NCBI RefSeq assembly: GCF_046736045.1
Contig: NZ_CP177134.1
Location: 2,046,001-2,110,000, forward strand
Origin: Leptospira_A sp046736045
GTDB lineage: Bacteria; Spirochaetota; Leptospiria; Leptospirales; Leptospiraceae
Direction of reading: 5' to 3'
Length of the DNA: 64,000 nucleotides
In this document: in pieces, positions 7,972 through 16,783 of the stretch
Numbering within the stretch: position 1 is the first letter of the stretch
Layout: every line of letters starts with the position of its first letter
Notes under the pieces: model-generated
The model's input: only the letters and a program-made list of their open reading frames with translations
The model's database searches: none
Told to the model about the DNA's origin: nothing
Made by a program: the position numbers and the translations under genes

Positions 7972-8428
7972 ATTGATAAAGATAGATTACTTCTCCCACC
8001 AAAGCAGCCTTAGTTGCCCCTTCCACTTCAAAACTCAGTTTTAACGTCATTCGTGCAGTGCCTCGCAGGTTTTTCAGCTCGATTAATTCTGCGCGAAGTT
8101 TCAATTTGGAACCGACTTTTACCGGATCGAGAAATCTGAGTTTTTCAATTCCATAATTGATTCCCATTTTGATATTTTTCAATTCGAGAATTTGTGATAA
8201 CAAAAAGGGAGCCAAAGAAAGAGTCAGATACCCGTGTGCAATCGTAGTTCCGAAGGGGGATTCTTTTGCCGCACGATCGGGATCGGTATGAATCCATTGA
8301 TTGTCCAATGTTGCTTTCCCGAAAACGTTGATTTGCTCTTGCGTGATCTCGTGAGCCTCTGAGACTCCCAGTTCCTTTCCGACATAAGCTTCCAGTTCGG
8401 AATAACTTGATAAAATTAATTTTGCCAT
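7964..8428 (-). CDS. MaoC-type (R)-enoyl-CoA hydratase-like protein
   Basis: This 154-residue single hotdog-fold protein has the hydratase 2 motif Phe-Gly-Lys-Ala-Thr-Leu-Asp-Asn-Gln-Trp-Ile-His-Thr-Asp, containing the catalytic Asp/His pair, then Ala-His-Gly-Tyr-Leu. Relatives hydrate enoyl-CoA in fatty acid or polyhydroxyalkanoate metabolism. It lies 24 bases downstream of pyruvate kinase on the same strand, with a GAGGAT ribosome site, and is probably cotranscribed with it. The substrate chain length is not predictable. Confidence 0.85.
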   Translation of the reverse strand: MAKLILSSYSELEAYVGKELGVSEAHEITQEQINVFGKATLDNQWIHTDPDRAAKESPFGTTIAHGYLTLSLAPFLLSQILELKNIKMGINYGIEKLRFLDPVKVGSKLKLRAELIELKNLRGTARMTLKLSFEVEGATKAALVGEVIYLYQFN

Positions 8429-8452
8429 TTTTATATCCTCAGTTATATTTCA

Positions 8453-9886
8453 TCATTTGATTTTGTGAATTTGAATGAAGTCCACGGTTTGTGCCACGCT
8501 TCCGGGAGCTCCCGATAGAATCACTACTGTGTCGCCTGACGCAAGTTTGCCTTCCTGCTTTAATGTTTTACTCATAAAAGCAATCATATCCGGAAATTTA
8601 TCCATCATAGGCATTACATAAGGTTCCACTCCCCAATAGAGTTTCATTTTGCGGGATGTACCGAGGAAAGGTGTAAACGAATAAATCGGTTTGATCGGGC
8701 GAAACTCGGAAGAGAGTAACGAGGAATAACCGGAGCGGGTGAAGTTGATGATCGCCTTTGCATTGATGGAACGTGCGATTGACTCCGCTGCATTTCCAAG
8801 TGCCGTTCTTTCCACTTCAATCAAACTGCGGTCCATCTGCCGCAAGTGAATCAAATGGATATGGGAATCTTCGGCGGCTTGAATGATTCGGGTCATAGTT
8901 GCAACTGCTTCAACGGGATATTTTCCGGAAGCGGTTTCACCGGATAACATAACAGCATCGGTTCCATCCATAACCGCATTCGCAACATCGCTTGCTTCCG
9001 CACGGGTAGGTCTGGGATTGTCGATCATCGTCTCTAACATTTGTGTGGCGGTAATGACCGGTTTGCCTTTTTGGTTCATTTTTGTGATTGTTTCTTTTTG
9101 GATGATAGGAACGTATTGACTGTCCAATTCCACTCCCAAATCCCCGCGTGCAATCATCACTCCGTCGCAAGTATCGATGATCTCTTCCAGGTTTTGGATT
9201 GCTTCCGGTCTTTCCAGTTTTGCAATCAAACCTGCGAAACTTTCTTTCATAAATTGGCGTGCAAATTCCAGATCGGAAGCTCGTCTAACAAAAGATAGTG
9301 CAATATAGTCCACTCCCAGGCTAAGTGCAAATTGCAAATCTTCTATATCTTTTTCGGAAAGTGCGGGGGCGGAAATAGGAGTGCCAGGAAGGTTGATTCC
9401 TTTATTGTCTTTGAGAATTCCCCCGATGACGGTTTCCAAAACGGCTTTTTCCTTATTTTTCGATTTAACAACAAACGAGAGTTTGCCGTCATCAACAAGC
9501 AGTTTGTGATCAACTTCAATATCGTTTAGGATATACTGATAGGTGCATCCTATCTCATCCTTATTGCCGATGAAGTCCGCATGATTGTTAATCGAGATGA
9601 TATCTCCCGGTTTTAATTCAATCGGTCCTGATAGTTTTCCCGTTCTGATTTTAGGGCCTTGCAAGTCGGCAAGGATTCCGATGGGAGTGCCTGCTTCCTG
9701 TTCGCATTCCCTGAGTAGTTCGTAGATTTCTTTATGATACTCGTGAGTGGCATGAGAGAAATTCATCCGGGCCATATCCATTCCGGAGTAAATGAGATCA
9801 AGAATTGTTTCTTTATTTGCGGACGCAGGTCCAATGGTGCAGATGATTTTCGTACGTTTTAAGGGGAGTTTTCTCTCTATGGGCAT
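8453..9886 (-). CDS. pyk: Pyruvate kinase
   Basis: This 477-residue protein transfers phosphate from phosphoenolpyruvate to ADP. Visible family motifs are Arg-Thr-Lys-Ile-Ile-Cys-Thr-Ile-Gly-Pro-Ala at the N-terminus, Met-Asn-Phe-Ser-His, Met-Ile-Ala-Arg-Gly-Asp-Leu-Gly-Val-Glu, and Ala-Thr-Gln-Met-Leu-Glu-Thr-Met followed by Pro-Thr-Arg-Ala-Glu. Length is normal for a bacterial enzyme and the C-terminal regulatory domain is present. No ribosome site precedes the ATG. A promoter with TTGCTT and TAGTAA lies so close that the transcript would be nearly leaderless. Confidence 0.96.
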   Translation of the reverse strand: MPIERKLPLKRTKIICTIGPASANKETILDLIYSGMDMARMNFSHATHEYHKEIYELLRECEQEAGTPIGILADLQGPKIRTGKLSGPIELKPGDIISINNHADFIGNKDEIGCTYQYILNDIEVDHKLLVDDGKLSFVVKSKNKEKAVLETVIGGILKDNKGINLPGTPISAPALSEKDIEDLQFALSLGVDYIALSFVRRASDLEFARQFMKESFAGLIAKLERPEAIQNLEEIIDTCDGVMIARGDLGVELDSQYVPIIQKETITKMNQKGKPVITATQMLETMIDNPRPTRAEASDVANAVMDGTDAVMLSGETASGKYPVEAVATMTRIIQAAEDSHIHLIHLRQMDRSLIEVERTALGNAAESIARSINAKAIINFTRSGYSSLLSSEFRPIKPIYSFTPFLGTSRKMKLYWGVEPYVMPMMDKFPDMIAFMSKTLKQEGKLASGDTVVILSGAPGSVAQTVDFIQIHKIK

Positions 9887-9895
9887 GCGTGAATT

Positions 9896-9924
9896 TTACT
9901 ATTTTTTGCTAAACCTGCAAGCAA
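9896..9924 (-). promoter_or_regulatory. pyk promoter, near-leaderless
   Basis: On the minus strand TTGCTT (9924-9919) and TAGTAA (9901-9896) are separated by exactly 17 bases. The predicted transcription start near 9889 is only about three bases before the pyk ATG at 9886. Confidence 0.55.
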
Positions 9925-9966
9925 ATTGCATGGTTTGGTTTGACTATGTGTTTTTTTCAGGTCAGA

Positions 9967-10875
9967 ATGGTGTTGATGAGTTCCAACGGACTGGCTTTAA
10001 TTTATCACTCTCAGTACAATCTCGAATTACCCGGACATATTTTTCCGGCTCATAAGTATTCCCACCTTTATAATCGGGTTAAAAAAGATCCTGTGTATGC
10101 GCAGTGGGATATTTTACTTCCTAAGATCGCAGAGGAACATGATTTGGAATTGGTTCATACCAAGGAATATTTGGATGATCTGTTCAGTTATGATCATACT
10201 TCACGCACAATGTATTCGGAACTACCACTCAATCGCAGTATAGTGGAGAGTTTCTGCTACGGAGTGGGTGGAACGATTTATGCAATGGAACTTACCAAGA
10301 AACACATGTTTGCTTTTAATATGGGCGGTGGGTATCACCATAGTTTCCCTGATAAAGCCGAAGGATTTTGTTATTTGAATGATATAGCGATCGCCATTAG
10401 AAAATCGAAAGAAACGAATCCGAATGAGAAGGCACTGATCATTGACTTGGATTTGCACCAAGGAAACGGAAATTCTTATATTTTTCAATATGATGACAAT
10501 GTTTACACATTTTCGATGCACCAAGGAAATATTTATCCTAAAAAGGAAGATTCCAATCTGGATATCAATCTGGATCCCGGAACCAAAGACGATCAATATC
10601 TAACAATGCTTAAGGATGCATTGGTGCAAATTAAAAAGGATTTCGAACCTTCCGTTATTTATTATCTCGCAGGAGCCGATCCTTATGAAGATGATTCTCT
10701 GGGAGAGCTGAAAATTTCGATGAAAGGATTGAAAGAAAGAGATAGACAGGTTCGAAAGTTTGCACAAGAAACAGGCGCACCTTGCGTGATTACTTTAGCT
10801 GGTGGTTATGCGAGAGACTTTCGGGATACGGTTGAAATTCATTTCAATACGATTTCGGCTTTTGGAGAAAAATGA
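9967..10875 (+). CDS. Histone deacetylase family protein (first copy)
   Basis: This protein of about 302 residues is of the arginase/deacetylase fold. Zinc-site motifs are visible: Gly-Gly-Gly-Tyr-His-His-Ser, Ile-Asp-Leu-Asp-Leu-His-Gln-Gly-Asn-Gly with the Asp-x-His ligands, and Ala-Gly-Ala-Asp-Pro with the third ligand. Bacterial members remove acetyl groups from lysines or small amines such as acetylpolyamines. ATG 9967 is used; an in-frame TTG at 9940 and ATG 9976 are alternatives. Its stop overlaps the next start (ATGA), and a regulator follows, so it is the first gene of a three-gene operon. Confidence 0.88.
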   Translation: MVLMSSNGLALIYHSQYNLELPGHIFPAHKYSHLYNRVKKDPVYAQWDILLPKIAEEHDLELVHTKEYLDDLFSYDHTSRTMYSELPLNRSIVESFCYGVGGTIYAMELTKKHMFAFNMGGGYHHSFPDKAEGFCYLNDIAIAIRKSKETNPNEKALIIDLDLHQGNGNSYIFQYDDNVYTFSMHQGNIYPKKEDSNLDINLDPGTKDDQYLTMLKDALVQIKKDFEPSVIYYLAGADPYEDDSLGELKISMKGLKERDRQVRKFAQETGAPCVITLAGGYARDFRDTVEIHFNTISAFGEK

Positions 10876-11702
10876 TGGGAGTGTTTTCTTCGACTGATAA
10901 GAACAAAGGCAATACGGATTGGCTGAACTTGGATGAACTTTCGTTAGTTGATGTATCGAGGGAACTGAATACATCTTTGAATATGGAACCGAGATTGTTC
11001 AATCGGTTCCGTAAAGACGAAGTACAGGAAATTTTATTGGAGTCCGGTCTTCTTAAAGCGGTTCAATCCAGAGGATTTCCGAATTCGGTACTGTCTCTTG
11101 AAGTCTTGAATGATTACGACAATCGGGTTTATATCAAAACCGACAGGGACAAAATTTTAGTTCATATGAGATTGAAAGTTTCACAGTTCCATATGAAAGG
11201 GGATGACGAACAATTTCCAATGATCTATATCGATTGGCTATTGACTCAGAATCTGAACTTTACGGATGAGAAAATCAAAAAGGAACTTTATTTCGGACAA
11301 GAATATCCCGGGTTAAATGTCCTAAATGAGATAACAGACTTTATACGACTTCTTTCTCAAAAATTGGGGACTTCCGGAGCATTCAATGTCCCCGAGTATT
11401 TTCATGATGCAGTTTTGTTTTCCAGAAAATTCAGATTCATAGACCCTGAAAAGGAAGGCACTTTTCGCGCATTGATCAGCTCTTTTAAGGGAACCAACCT
11501 TCGCGTTCTTTCTTCGCAAATTCATCAAAACAAGGTTTGTTTTGTATCAGGAGAACCTTATGAATGGAAATATGGAGAAATGATCTCTTGTACCGATATT
11601 TATTTAGAAAAGAAGGTTTTCCAAGATAGCTACTTTAAAAAAGTTGAAGAAATAAAACAAAAGCTTAGATTCATTCTCAAATCTGCGAATGAGTCTATAT
11701 AA
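10872..11702 (+). CDS. Conserved-looking protein of unknown function
   Basis: A 276-residue soluble protein with no signal peptide or membrane segment. I recognise no domain. It is mixed alpha/beta in character with a Lys-rich C-terminal helix. Its ATG overlaps the stop of the deacetylase (ATGA) and it ends 12 bases before the response regulator gene, so the three are translationally and transcriptionally linked. A role in the same signalling or deacetylation pathway is inferred from position only. Confidence 0.7.
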   Translation: MMGVFSSTDKNKGNTDWLNLDELSLVDVSRELNTSLNMEPRLFNRFRKDEVQEILLESGLLKAVQSRGFPNSVLSLEVLNDYDNRVYIKTDRDKILVHMRLKVSQFHMKGDDEQFPMIYIDWLLTQNLNFTDEKIKKELYFGQEYPGLNVLNEITDFIRLLSQKLGTSGAFNVPEYFHDAVLFSRKFRFIDPEKEGTFRALISSFKGTNLRVLSSQIHQNKVCFVSGEPYEWKYGEMISCTDIYLEKKVFQDSYFKKVEEIKQKLRFILKSANESI

Positions 11703-11714
11703 CATAGATGGAAA

Positions 11715-12827
11715 ATGGCTGATTATACTTTTAAACCAGAGATACTAATTATAGATGATGACTCGGAGATTTGCGAAACTCTGGAGCTTCTTATCAATGG
11801 GTTGGGTTATTATGTACGTTATTTTACCAATCCATCCCAAGGTTTGGAATACTTCGAAAGAGAACTGAACCCGATTGTTTTTTTAGATGTAAATATGCCT
11901 TTGGTTTCCGGTTTGGACGTGTTGCCAAAGATCAAGGCGATTGATTCTAAAACTCAAGTGCTTATGATGACCGGAGAAAGGGACATTCAAACGGTGGTAT
12001 CTTCTCTCTACCATAGAGCTGCCGATTTTATCTTAAAGCCATTTCATCTCAAATCGGTAGAGGCTGCCATCTCCCGTTCTTTTGAATATTATAATCTCTT
12101 AAAAGACAAAGAGTCTCAAGACGAAGCCATTACTCGTGATTTGAGACTTGCAGCAAAGATCCAAGTTCGAACCATGAGTTTGCCAAAACTGGGACATAGG
12201 GTTTTTGCGGAAGTGTTTCCTATTCGTTATGTATCCGGAGATTTTTACCAAGTTGTTTCCGTGGATGAAAATAAAACCCTGATTCTGATGGGAGATATCG
12301 AAGGTCACGGAGTTACTTCCGGACTGATTGCGATCCTGATGACTACCATACATAGGGAAATTGCCAGAACCACTTCTTTGCAACCGGGCATTCTTTTGGA
12401 TCGGTTGAATCAGGAATTATGCAGGGAAATCGGAACTCATAGTATGACTGCTGTTAGTGTCCTTGTCGATCATTCCAAAAAAACGATCACTTATGCGAGA
12501 GGCGGACATCCTTTTCCTTTGATTTTCAAAAAGAATTCTTTGGAGATGGAAATTCTACAGGAGAACTCGGGTCAACTTTTGGGAATCTTGGACTCCATTC
12601 AATTTACTGAAAAGACTGTTGCAGTGGAAGACGGAGATATCCTGTTGTTGTATTCTGATGGATTGCTCGGCTCTACTTCCCATCCTTTGGTACAAACTTT
12701 GACTCATTTACCGGGTGGAATTCAAAGACTTGAATCCATGCAAAAGGAAATCCGAAACTATATCGACTACCTGATTTCTTCCGCTAAAGCTCAGGATGAC
12801 ATATCTTATTTGCTTCTAGAGATTTGA
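11715..12827 (+). CDS. Response regulator with PP2C-type (RsbU/SpoIIE) phosphatase output
   Basis: This 370-residue protein has an N-terminal receiver domain: the acidic Ile-Asp-Asp-Asp pocket near residue 14, phospho-acceptor Asp in Phe-Leu-Asp-Val-Asn-Met-Pro near residue 58, and the conserved Lys in Leu-Lys-Pro-Phe near 104. From about residue 150 there is a PPM phosphatase domain with Ser-Gly-Asp-Phe and Met-Gly-Asp-Ile-Glu-Gly-His-Gly metal-binding motifs. Such proteins dephosphorylate anti-sigma-factor antagonists in partner-switching pathways. No antagonist or kinase is adjacent. The gene overlaps the convergent membrane-protein gene by 44 bases. Confidence 0.92.
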   Translation: MADYTFKPEILIIDDDSEICETLELLINGLGYYVRYFTNPSQGLEYFERELNPIVFLDVNMPLVSGLDVLPKIKAIDSKTQVLMMTGERDIQTVVSSLYHRAADFILKPFHLKSVEAAISRSFEYYNLLKDKESQDEAITRDLRLAAKIQVRTMSLPKLGHRVFAEVFPIRYVSGDFYQVVSVDENKTLILMGDIEGHGVTSGLIAILMTTIHREIARTTSLQPGILLDRLNQELCREIGTHSMTAVSVLVDHSKKTITYARGGHPFPLIFKKNSLEMEILQENSGQLLGILDSIQFTEKTVAVEDGDILLLYSDGLLGSTSHPLVQTLTHLPGGIQRLESMQKEIRNYIDYLISSAKAQDDISYLLLEI

Positions 12828-14415
12828 CGTAATTCGTATTTGCAATCGTTGCCCTTGTGATAAAGTCTTTGTACCAAACTTTATCCTTGGGCTTTCCCGC
12901 CTGATAGGCGTTCTGCCATTCTTCTCTCAAATCATTCAAACCTTTCGACTGATTTTTCTTTTCCGGAAAATCGCAAAGCGAATTTGTAATTTTGTCCGCT
13001 TTGAATAGGAAAAAATCGGTTTTGGCATAAAACTTTTTATCCGTTTTCGGAAGTGTCTTAATCAAATCTTTGTTATGTGCGGAATATTCCAATACCAATC
13101 TGTTTGTTTGTTTCAAAATAGCTTCCTTTTCTGAAGAGGTTTCGGAAAGCAAAATGGAATTGCCGAATTGCAAAACCAAAGAAAACAGAAGCAGGGGTAA
13201 AAAATAAACAGGAATGGAGTCGATTTCCTTCCAAAGAATCCACGCAACCCAGGTAAGAGGAATCCAATAAAATCCCATTAAATCCCAATCCGCCGGGAAA
13301 CCTAGTTGCGGGTTATGAAAGAAACCATGTAACAAAAAGGCAAGACAAACCACTAGCACCAGTTTGTTTTCCTTTTTATTGAAAATTTCAAAAAAACGAT
13401 TCCTATAAAAAACAAAAGTAAAGATCAGAATGGAAAACGGAACCATCGCATTCCACCAAACAACCGATAATATTTCTTTGAAATGGTTTGCCGAAATCAA
13501 TCTCTTGAAAGGGTAAAAAGGAGGGTGGAGAACATGACTGCTTTGTCTGTCGATGGTAGGATCACTTAAAAATAAAAAATAACCGAATCCGACTCCTAGG
13601 AATAAGGAACCGATTGCGGTACATAAAACCAAATCTTTTCCCTTTTTATCTTTAGGGGAAAATTCATACCAAAGATAAAACAATAATACTGCCAAATATC
13701 CTGCAACCAAGTGAAAGTAGATACCGATGGAAACTAGGATCGTTCCGGTAATTAAAATCGTTCGATAGGGAGTTTCATTTTGAATTTGATTTCGTAAGGT
13801 AAGTATCGTTATAAAAATAATCAAACTAACAAGTGTATAATTTTCAGCATATCCGAAAAACAGTAAAAATCCACCGGCTCCCAAAAATAGAAAACTACCG
13901 AAGGCATTCCGATCATTTGATTTTTTATTTGAAAGATACCACCCCACCAGGCTGATCACCACAAGTCCTGCGAGGGTGGATAAAACGCGGTAGGAATTTC
14001 TAGGATCGGAATCCATTCCTAAAAAAACCAAAAATCTTGATACTAAACTATGTAAGGTGGTTTCTCCGATTTCATCCATTGCCAATTGAAATCCGAAAAG
14101 ATTAGTCTCGAGTGCATTGGTTTCCAAAAGCAGAATTCCGTCTCCCCAATTCAAATCCTTAAGAGGAAAAACAAGCATCCATAGAAAGTAAATCGCAAAA
14201 GATAAAGGCAGTAAAGGGAACAGAATCTTTGATTCAAACCGACGGAGAGGGATTTGCAATTTGTCTTTTTTGAGATAAAAAAATATACTAACAACTGTAA
14301 ATGCAAAAGAGACAGGGATGATCAAGCTCGGGCTTAATAAGATAAACCAAGACGGTGTTTTTGATAAAGATAAAAGAATATAAATCAGATACGGCGAAAT
14401 TAAAAAATAGATCAT
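12784..14415 (-). CDS. Multi-pass membrane protein, glycosyltransferase-like
   Basis: This 543-residue protein has about 10-12 hydrophobic helices, and a hydrophilic C-terminal tail of roughly 100 residues. An extracytoplasmic-loop-like segment (Leu-Asn-Trp-Gly-Asp-Gly) follows early helices, as in GT-C or mannosyltransferase-like proteins with an acidic residue in the first loop. I would not name a family. Its ATG overlaps the stop of the DUF4105 gene (ATGA), so it is the last gene of an operon with that protein and a lipoprotein. A role in envelope glycan or lipid modification is inferred. Confidence 0.65.
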   Translation of the reverse strand: MIYFLISPYLIYILLSLSKTPSWFILLSPSLIIPVSFAFTVVSIFFYLKKDKLQIPLRRFESKILFPLLPLSFAIYFLWMLVFPLKDLNWGDGILLLETNALETNLFGFQLAMDEIGETTLHSLVSRFLVFLGMDSDPRNSYRVLSTLAGLVVISLVGWYLSNKKSNDRNAFGSFLFLGAGGFLLFFGYAENYTLVSLIIFITILTLRNQIQNETPYRTILITGTILVSIGIYFHLVAGYLAVLLFYLWYEFSPKDKKGKDLVLCTAIGSLFLGVGFGYFLFLSDPTIDRQSSHVLHPPFYPFKRLISANHFKEILSVVWWNAMVPFSILIFTFVFYRNRFFEIFNKKENKLVLVVCLAFLLHGFFHNPQLGFPADWDLMGFYWIPLTWVAWILWKEIDSIPVYFLPLLLFSLVLQFGNSILLSETSSEKEAILKQTNRLVLEYSAHNKDLIKTLPKTDKKFYAKTDFFLFKADKITNSLCDFPEKKNQSKGLNDLREEWQNAYQAGKPKDKVWYKDFITRATIANTNYVKSLEANKICHPEL

Positions 14416-16232
14416 TTTGTTTTTATTGTCTCTTGGTGGTAGGATTTTGGCAAATCTTCCCTCGTTACATAGGGAAAAAAACCTTTGCGGATATTAAAGA
14501 AAAATATTTCGGGCAAACTAAAAAAGACACTTTCCGCACCTTGCTGCACTCGTTTCCCCTTGTCCCAGGGTAGATAAAATATTCCCATACCTGTATTTGC
14601 AATTCCCCATGTAATGTTTGTTAATCCGTAAATCGGACGAAGTGCGATCGTATCATCCGTAAAAAAAACAAAACTATGATCGAATGGATTTTTTTTATAT
14701 GTCGAAGAAAGAAATGTGATATCTTCCTTCAAACCGGACAATATTCCTGGAGGAGTCTCTCTTTTTTTTGCGAGCCGATAAGAAGGAAACGTTTTTATAT
14801 CTTTGGATTTGTAATTGGATTTCACCAGATGAAATGCAATTGCCGGAACAAAAGAAAAGGAAGTTGTTTTTTCGGAAACCGTTCCCCCCAGTTTCGTTTG
14901 TCTGATTTCGGAATCAGGATAAAAAATATTAAAATAACGGAACAATTCGTTCGTACAATTTTTGGAAACCAATTGGTAGGAATAAATATCGGACACCGTC
15001 TTTTCATAATCGTCCGAAGCGGTTTGGTTGTTCTTTAAAAAATCAGGATTTGCATTTGATAAAGAATCCGTAAGTAAAATCCGAATTTTGGCACTTGCTT
15101 TCGGGTAAATATCTATTTCCGTTGGTTCTGAATTTTCAGTATATACGGAATGAATTTTAGTCCCGATGGTTTCCCATTCCTGAAAGGATGTGGGATCGTA
15201 AAAATTTAAAAATAATGTTTTTGTTAATTGGTATGATTCATAGGCTTCTTGTTTTTTCCTCATCCAAACTTCTTTCGGAATTTCCGGATTTGTCGTGTCT
15301 CTATAGAATAAATTCTTTTTTGTTTTTTTAGGAATTACAAAAAATCCTGAATCCAAAGAAAGTCGGATACTTTGCAATCGAGTGAGTATCAGTAATTCTT
15401 CCCAGCCTGCACATTGATTCGACTCCAAACAATAATCCATTTCGGATTTCAGGTTTTTGGAATAAGATTCCAGTTTTATTTTTTCTTCTTCCGAAAGTGC
15501 GAATTCTTTTTCGAAATCCAACTTTATGAATTGGTTTAAGTTAGGTGGTAATGGAGTTACTTTAAGTTTTCGAACAAATTCTTTCTGTTTTTTTTCTTCC
15601 CATGTGCTGATAAAAGAAATATATCTGGGAGGAGGGAAAAGGGAAAGGTTTCCTTGCTGTTTTTGCAGACCGGTTTGTTTTGAAGAGGCATCGGTTTCGG
15701 GAAATAAAATATTCGGAAAGTCTTTCAAATCAACCTGCAAATTCATGTTAGTTGGATTGGTTTCCCAGTATCCTAATCCGGGAATTTCCCATTCCAAAAC
15801 TCCTTCCTTCGTTTCTGAGATTTTTTTGGCAAACAAGGCTTCTTTTTTTCTTTCTTCCCGGTTCTCTATCCACTTTCTTTGGATGATATAAATTCCATTC
15901 CATTTGGTCTTTAGATCTTCTTTCGTTTCTTCCGAAAGGTCGAGGGGAATGAGTTCGATCGATCTGTTTTCCCAAACGGAATAATGAAACCGAAAGATTT
16001 CCCATGGTTCTCTAACGATATGAAATACTTTATCTTCCGAATCGTATTGCAAGTGATACAATCTATCACCAATCAGAAGACCCGTATGTCCACCGCTGGA
16101 TTGACCCGTATTTGCGTTTACATATACAAATTGAATGTTTTCGGTTTTGGGTTTTGCCGTTTCTTCGAAGGAGTGGATGGGGGAAATACAGCAGAATAGA
16201 AGTAAGGCGGCAAGCTGCCGCCAAAATGAAAT
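14412..16232 (-). CDS. DUF4105 (Lnb N-terminal-like) protein, apparent ATT start
   Basis: The DUF4105 signature Lys-Asn-Cys-Thr-Asn-Glu-Leu-Phe-Arg is present, with Cys as the putative nucleophile of this papain-like family. The first ATG/GTG/TTG in frame is TTG 16061, but the frame stays open and protein-like upstream. It encodes a hydrophobic signal peptide and then a conserved-looking Val-Asn-Ala-Asn-Thr-Gly-Gln-Ser-Ser-Gly-Gly-His-Thr-Gly stretch. No standard start exists before the upstream gene's stop. An ATT at 16232-16230 overlaps that TAA stop (TAATT), fitting reinitiation. From there the product would be about 606 residues. Lnb-type proteins act on lipoprotein N-termini; this one's reaction is unknown. 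Confidence 0.65.
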   Translation of the reverse strand: MSFWRQLAALLLFCCISPIHSFEETAKPKTENIQFVYVNANTGQSSGGHTGLLIGDRLYHLQYDSEDKVFHIVREPWEIFRFHYSVWENRSIELIPLDLSEETKEDLKTKWNGIYIIQRKWIENREERKKEALFAKKISETKEGVLEWEIPGLGYWETNPTNMNLQVDLKDFPNILFPETDASSKQTGLQKQQGNLSLFPPPRYISFISTWEEKKQKEFVRKLKVTPLPPNLNQFIKLDFEKEFALSEEEKIKLESYSKNLKSEMDYCLESNQCAGWEELLILTRLQSIRLSLDSGFFVIPKKTKKNLFYRDTTNPEIPKEVWMRKKQEAYESYQLTKTLFLNFYDPTSFQEWETIGTKIHSVYTENSEPTEIDIYPKASAKIRILLTDSLSNANPDFLKNNQTASDDYEKTVSDIYSYQLVSKNCTNELFRYFNIFYPDSEIRQTKLGGTVSEKTTSFSFVPAIAFHLVKSNYKSKDIKTFPSYRLAKKRETPPGILSGLKEDITFLSSTYKKNPFDHSFVFFTDDTIALRPIYGLTNITWGIANTGMGIFYLPWDKGKRVQQGAESVFFSLPEIFFFNIRKGFFPYVTREDLPKSYHQETIKTK

Positions 16233-16711
16233 TAATGAACGGATTGGTAACCTTCTTTTACTAAGGCAGCCATTTGTTTGTGATTAACGGAAATGTGAGA
16301 AGTGATTTCTTCCAATTCGGATAAACCGGCTCCAGCCGCATATAATCCTTGCCCCATAGCAATATAGGTTGCCGGATGATTTTTCCAACTTACCAAACCA
16401 TGTTCTTTTGCGATGGAATTCAAATCTGTTTCCAGATCTTTTCTGGAGTCAGGATGGTTGCAAAATAAAACGAGAGCTGACTTTACGTCTTCTCTGTATT
16501 CTCTGAGTGCCTCTTCTTTTCCACCGGATGATGATCCGGAAAGTGAAGTCACACTTTTACTGAGTGAATTGAATAGAGTGGAAGTAGAGTCGGATATGGA
16601 AAATCCTATACGACCACTGAGACCCGATGCGGAATCCAGAATGGCACATTGCGATGTTAGAGCTAGTGCAGCTAACATGGAAACTATGAGAACAACTTTG
16701 TTTCGAATCAT
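16232..16711 (-). CDS. Lipoprotein, first gene of the DUF4105 operon
   Basis: This 159-residue protein starts at ATG 16711 after a good GAGG ribosome site. The signal peptide ends in Leu-Thr-Ser-Gln-Cys, a relaxed spirochaete lipobox, with Cys22 lipidated. The mature part begins with Ser/Gly-rich sequence and ends in helices. It resembles short lipoproteins I associate with Leptospira, but I cannot name the family with confidence. Its stop codon overlaps the proposed ATT start of the DUF4105 gene by one base, so the two are likely translationally coupled. Confidence 0.7.
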   Translation of the reverse strand: MIRNKVVLIVSMLAALALTSQCAILDSASGLSGRIGFSISDSTSTLFNSLSKSVTSLSGSSSGGKEEALREYREDVKSALVLFCNHPDSRKDLETDLNSIAKEHGLVSWKNHPATYIAMGQGLYAAGAGLSELEEITSHISVNHKQMAALVKEGYQSVH

Positions 16712-16783
16712 AAAAACCTCGTGAAGCGAATATCTCCAATAATCTGATTCCTATTTTGGAATGGTCAAGATTTTTTCTTAGTT

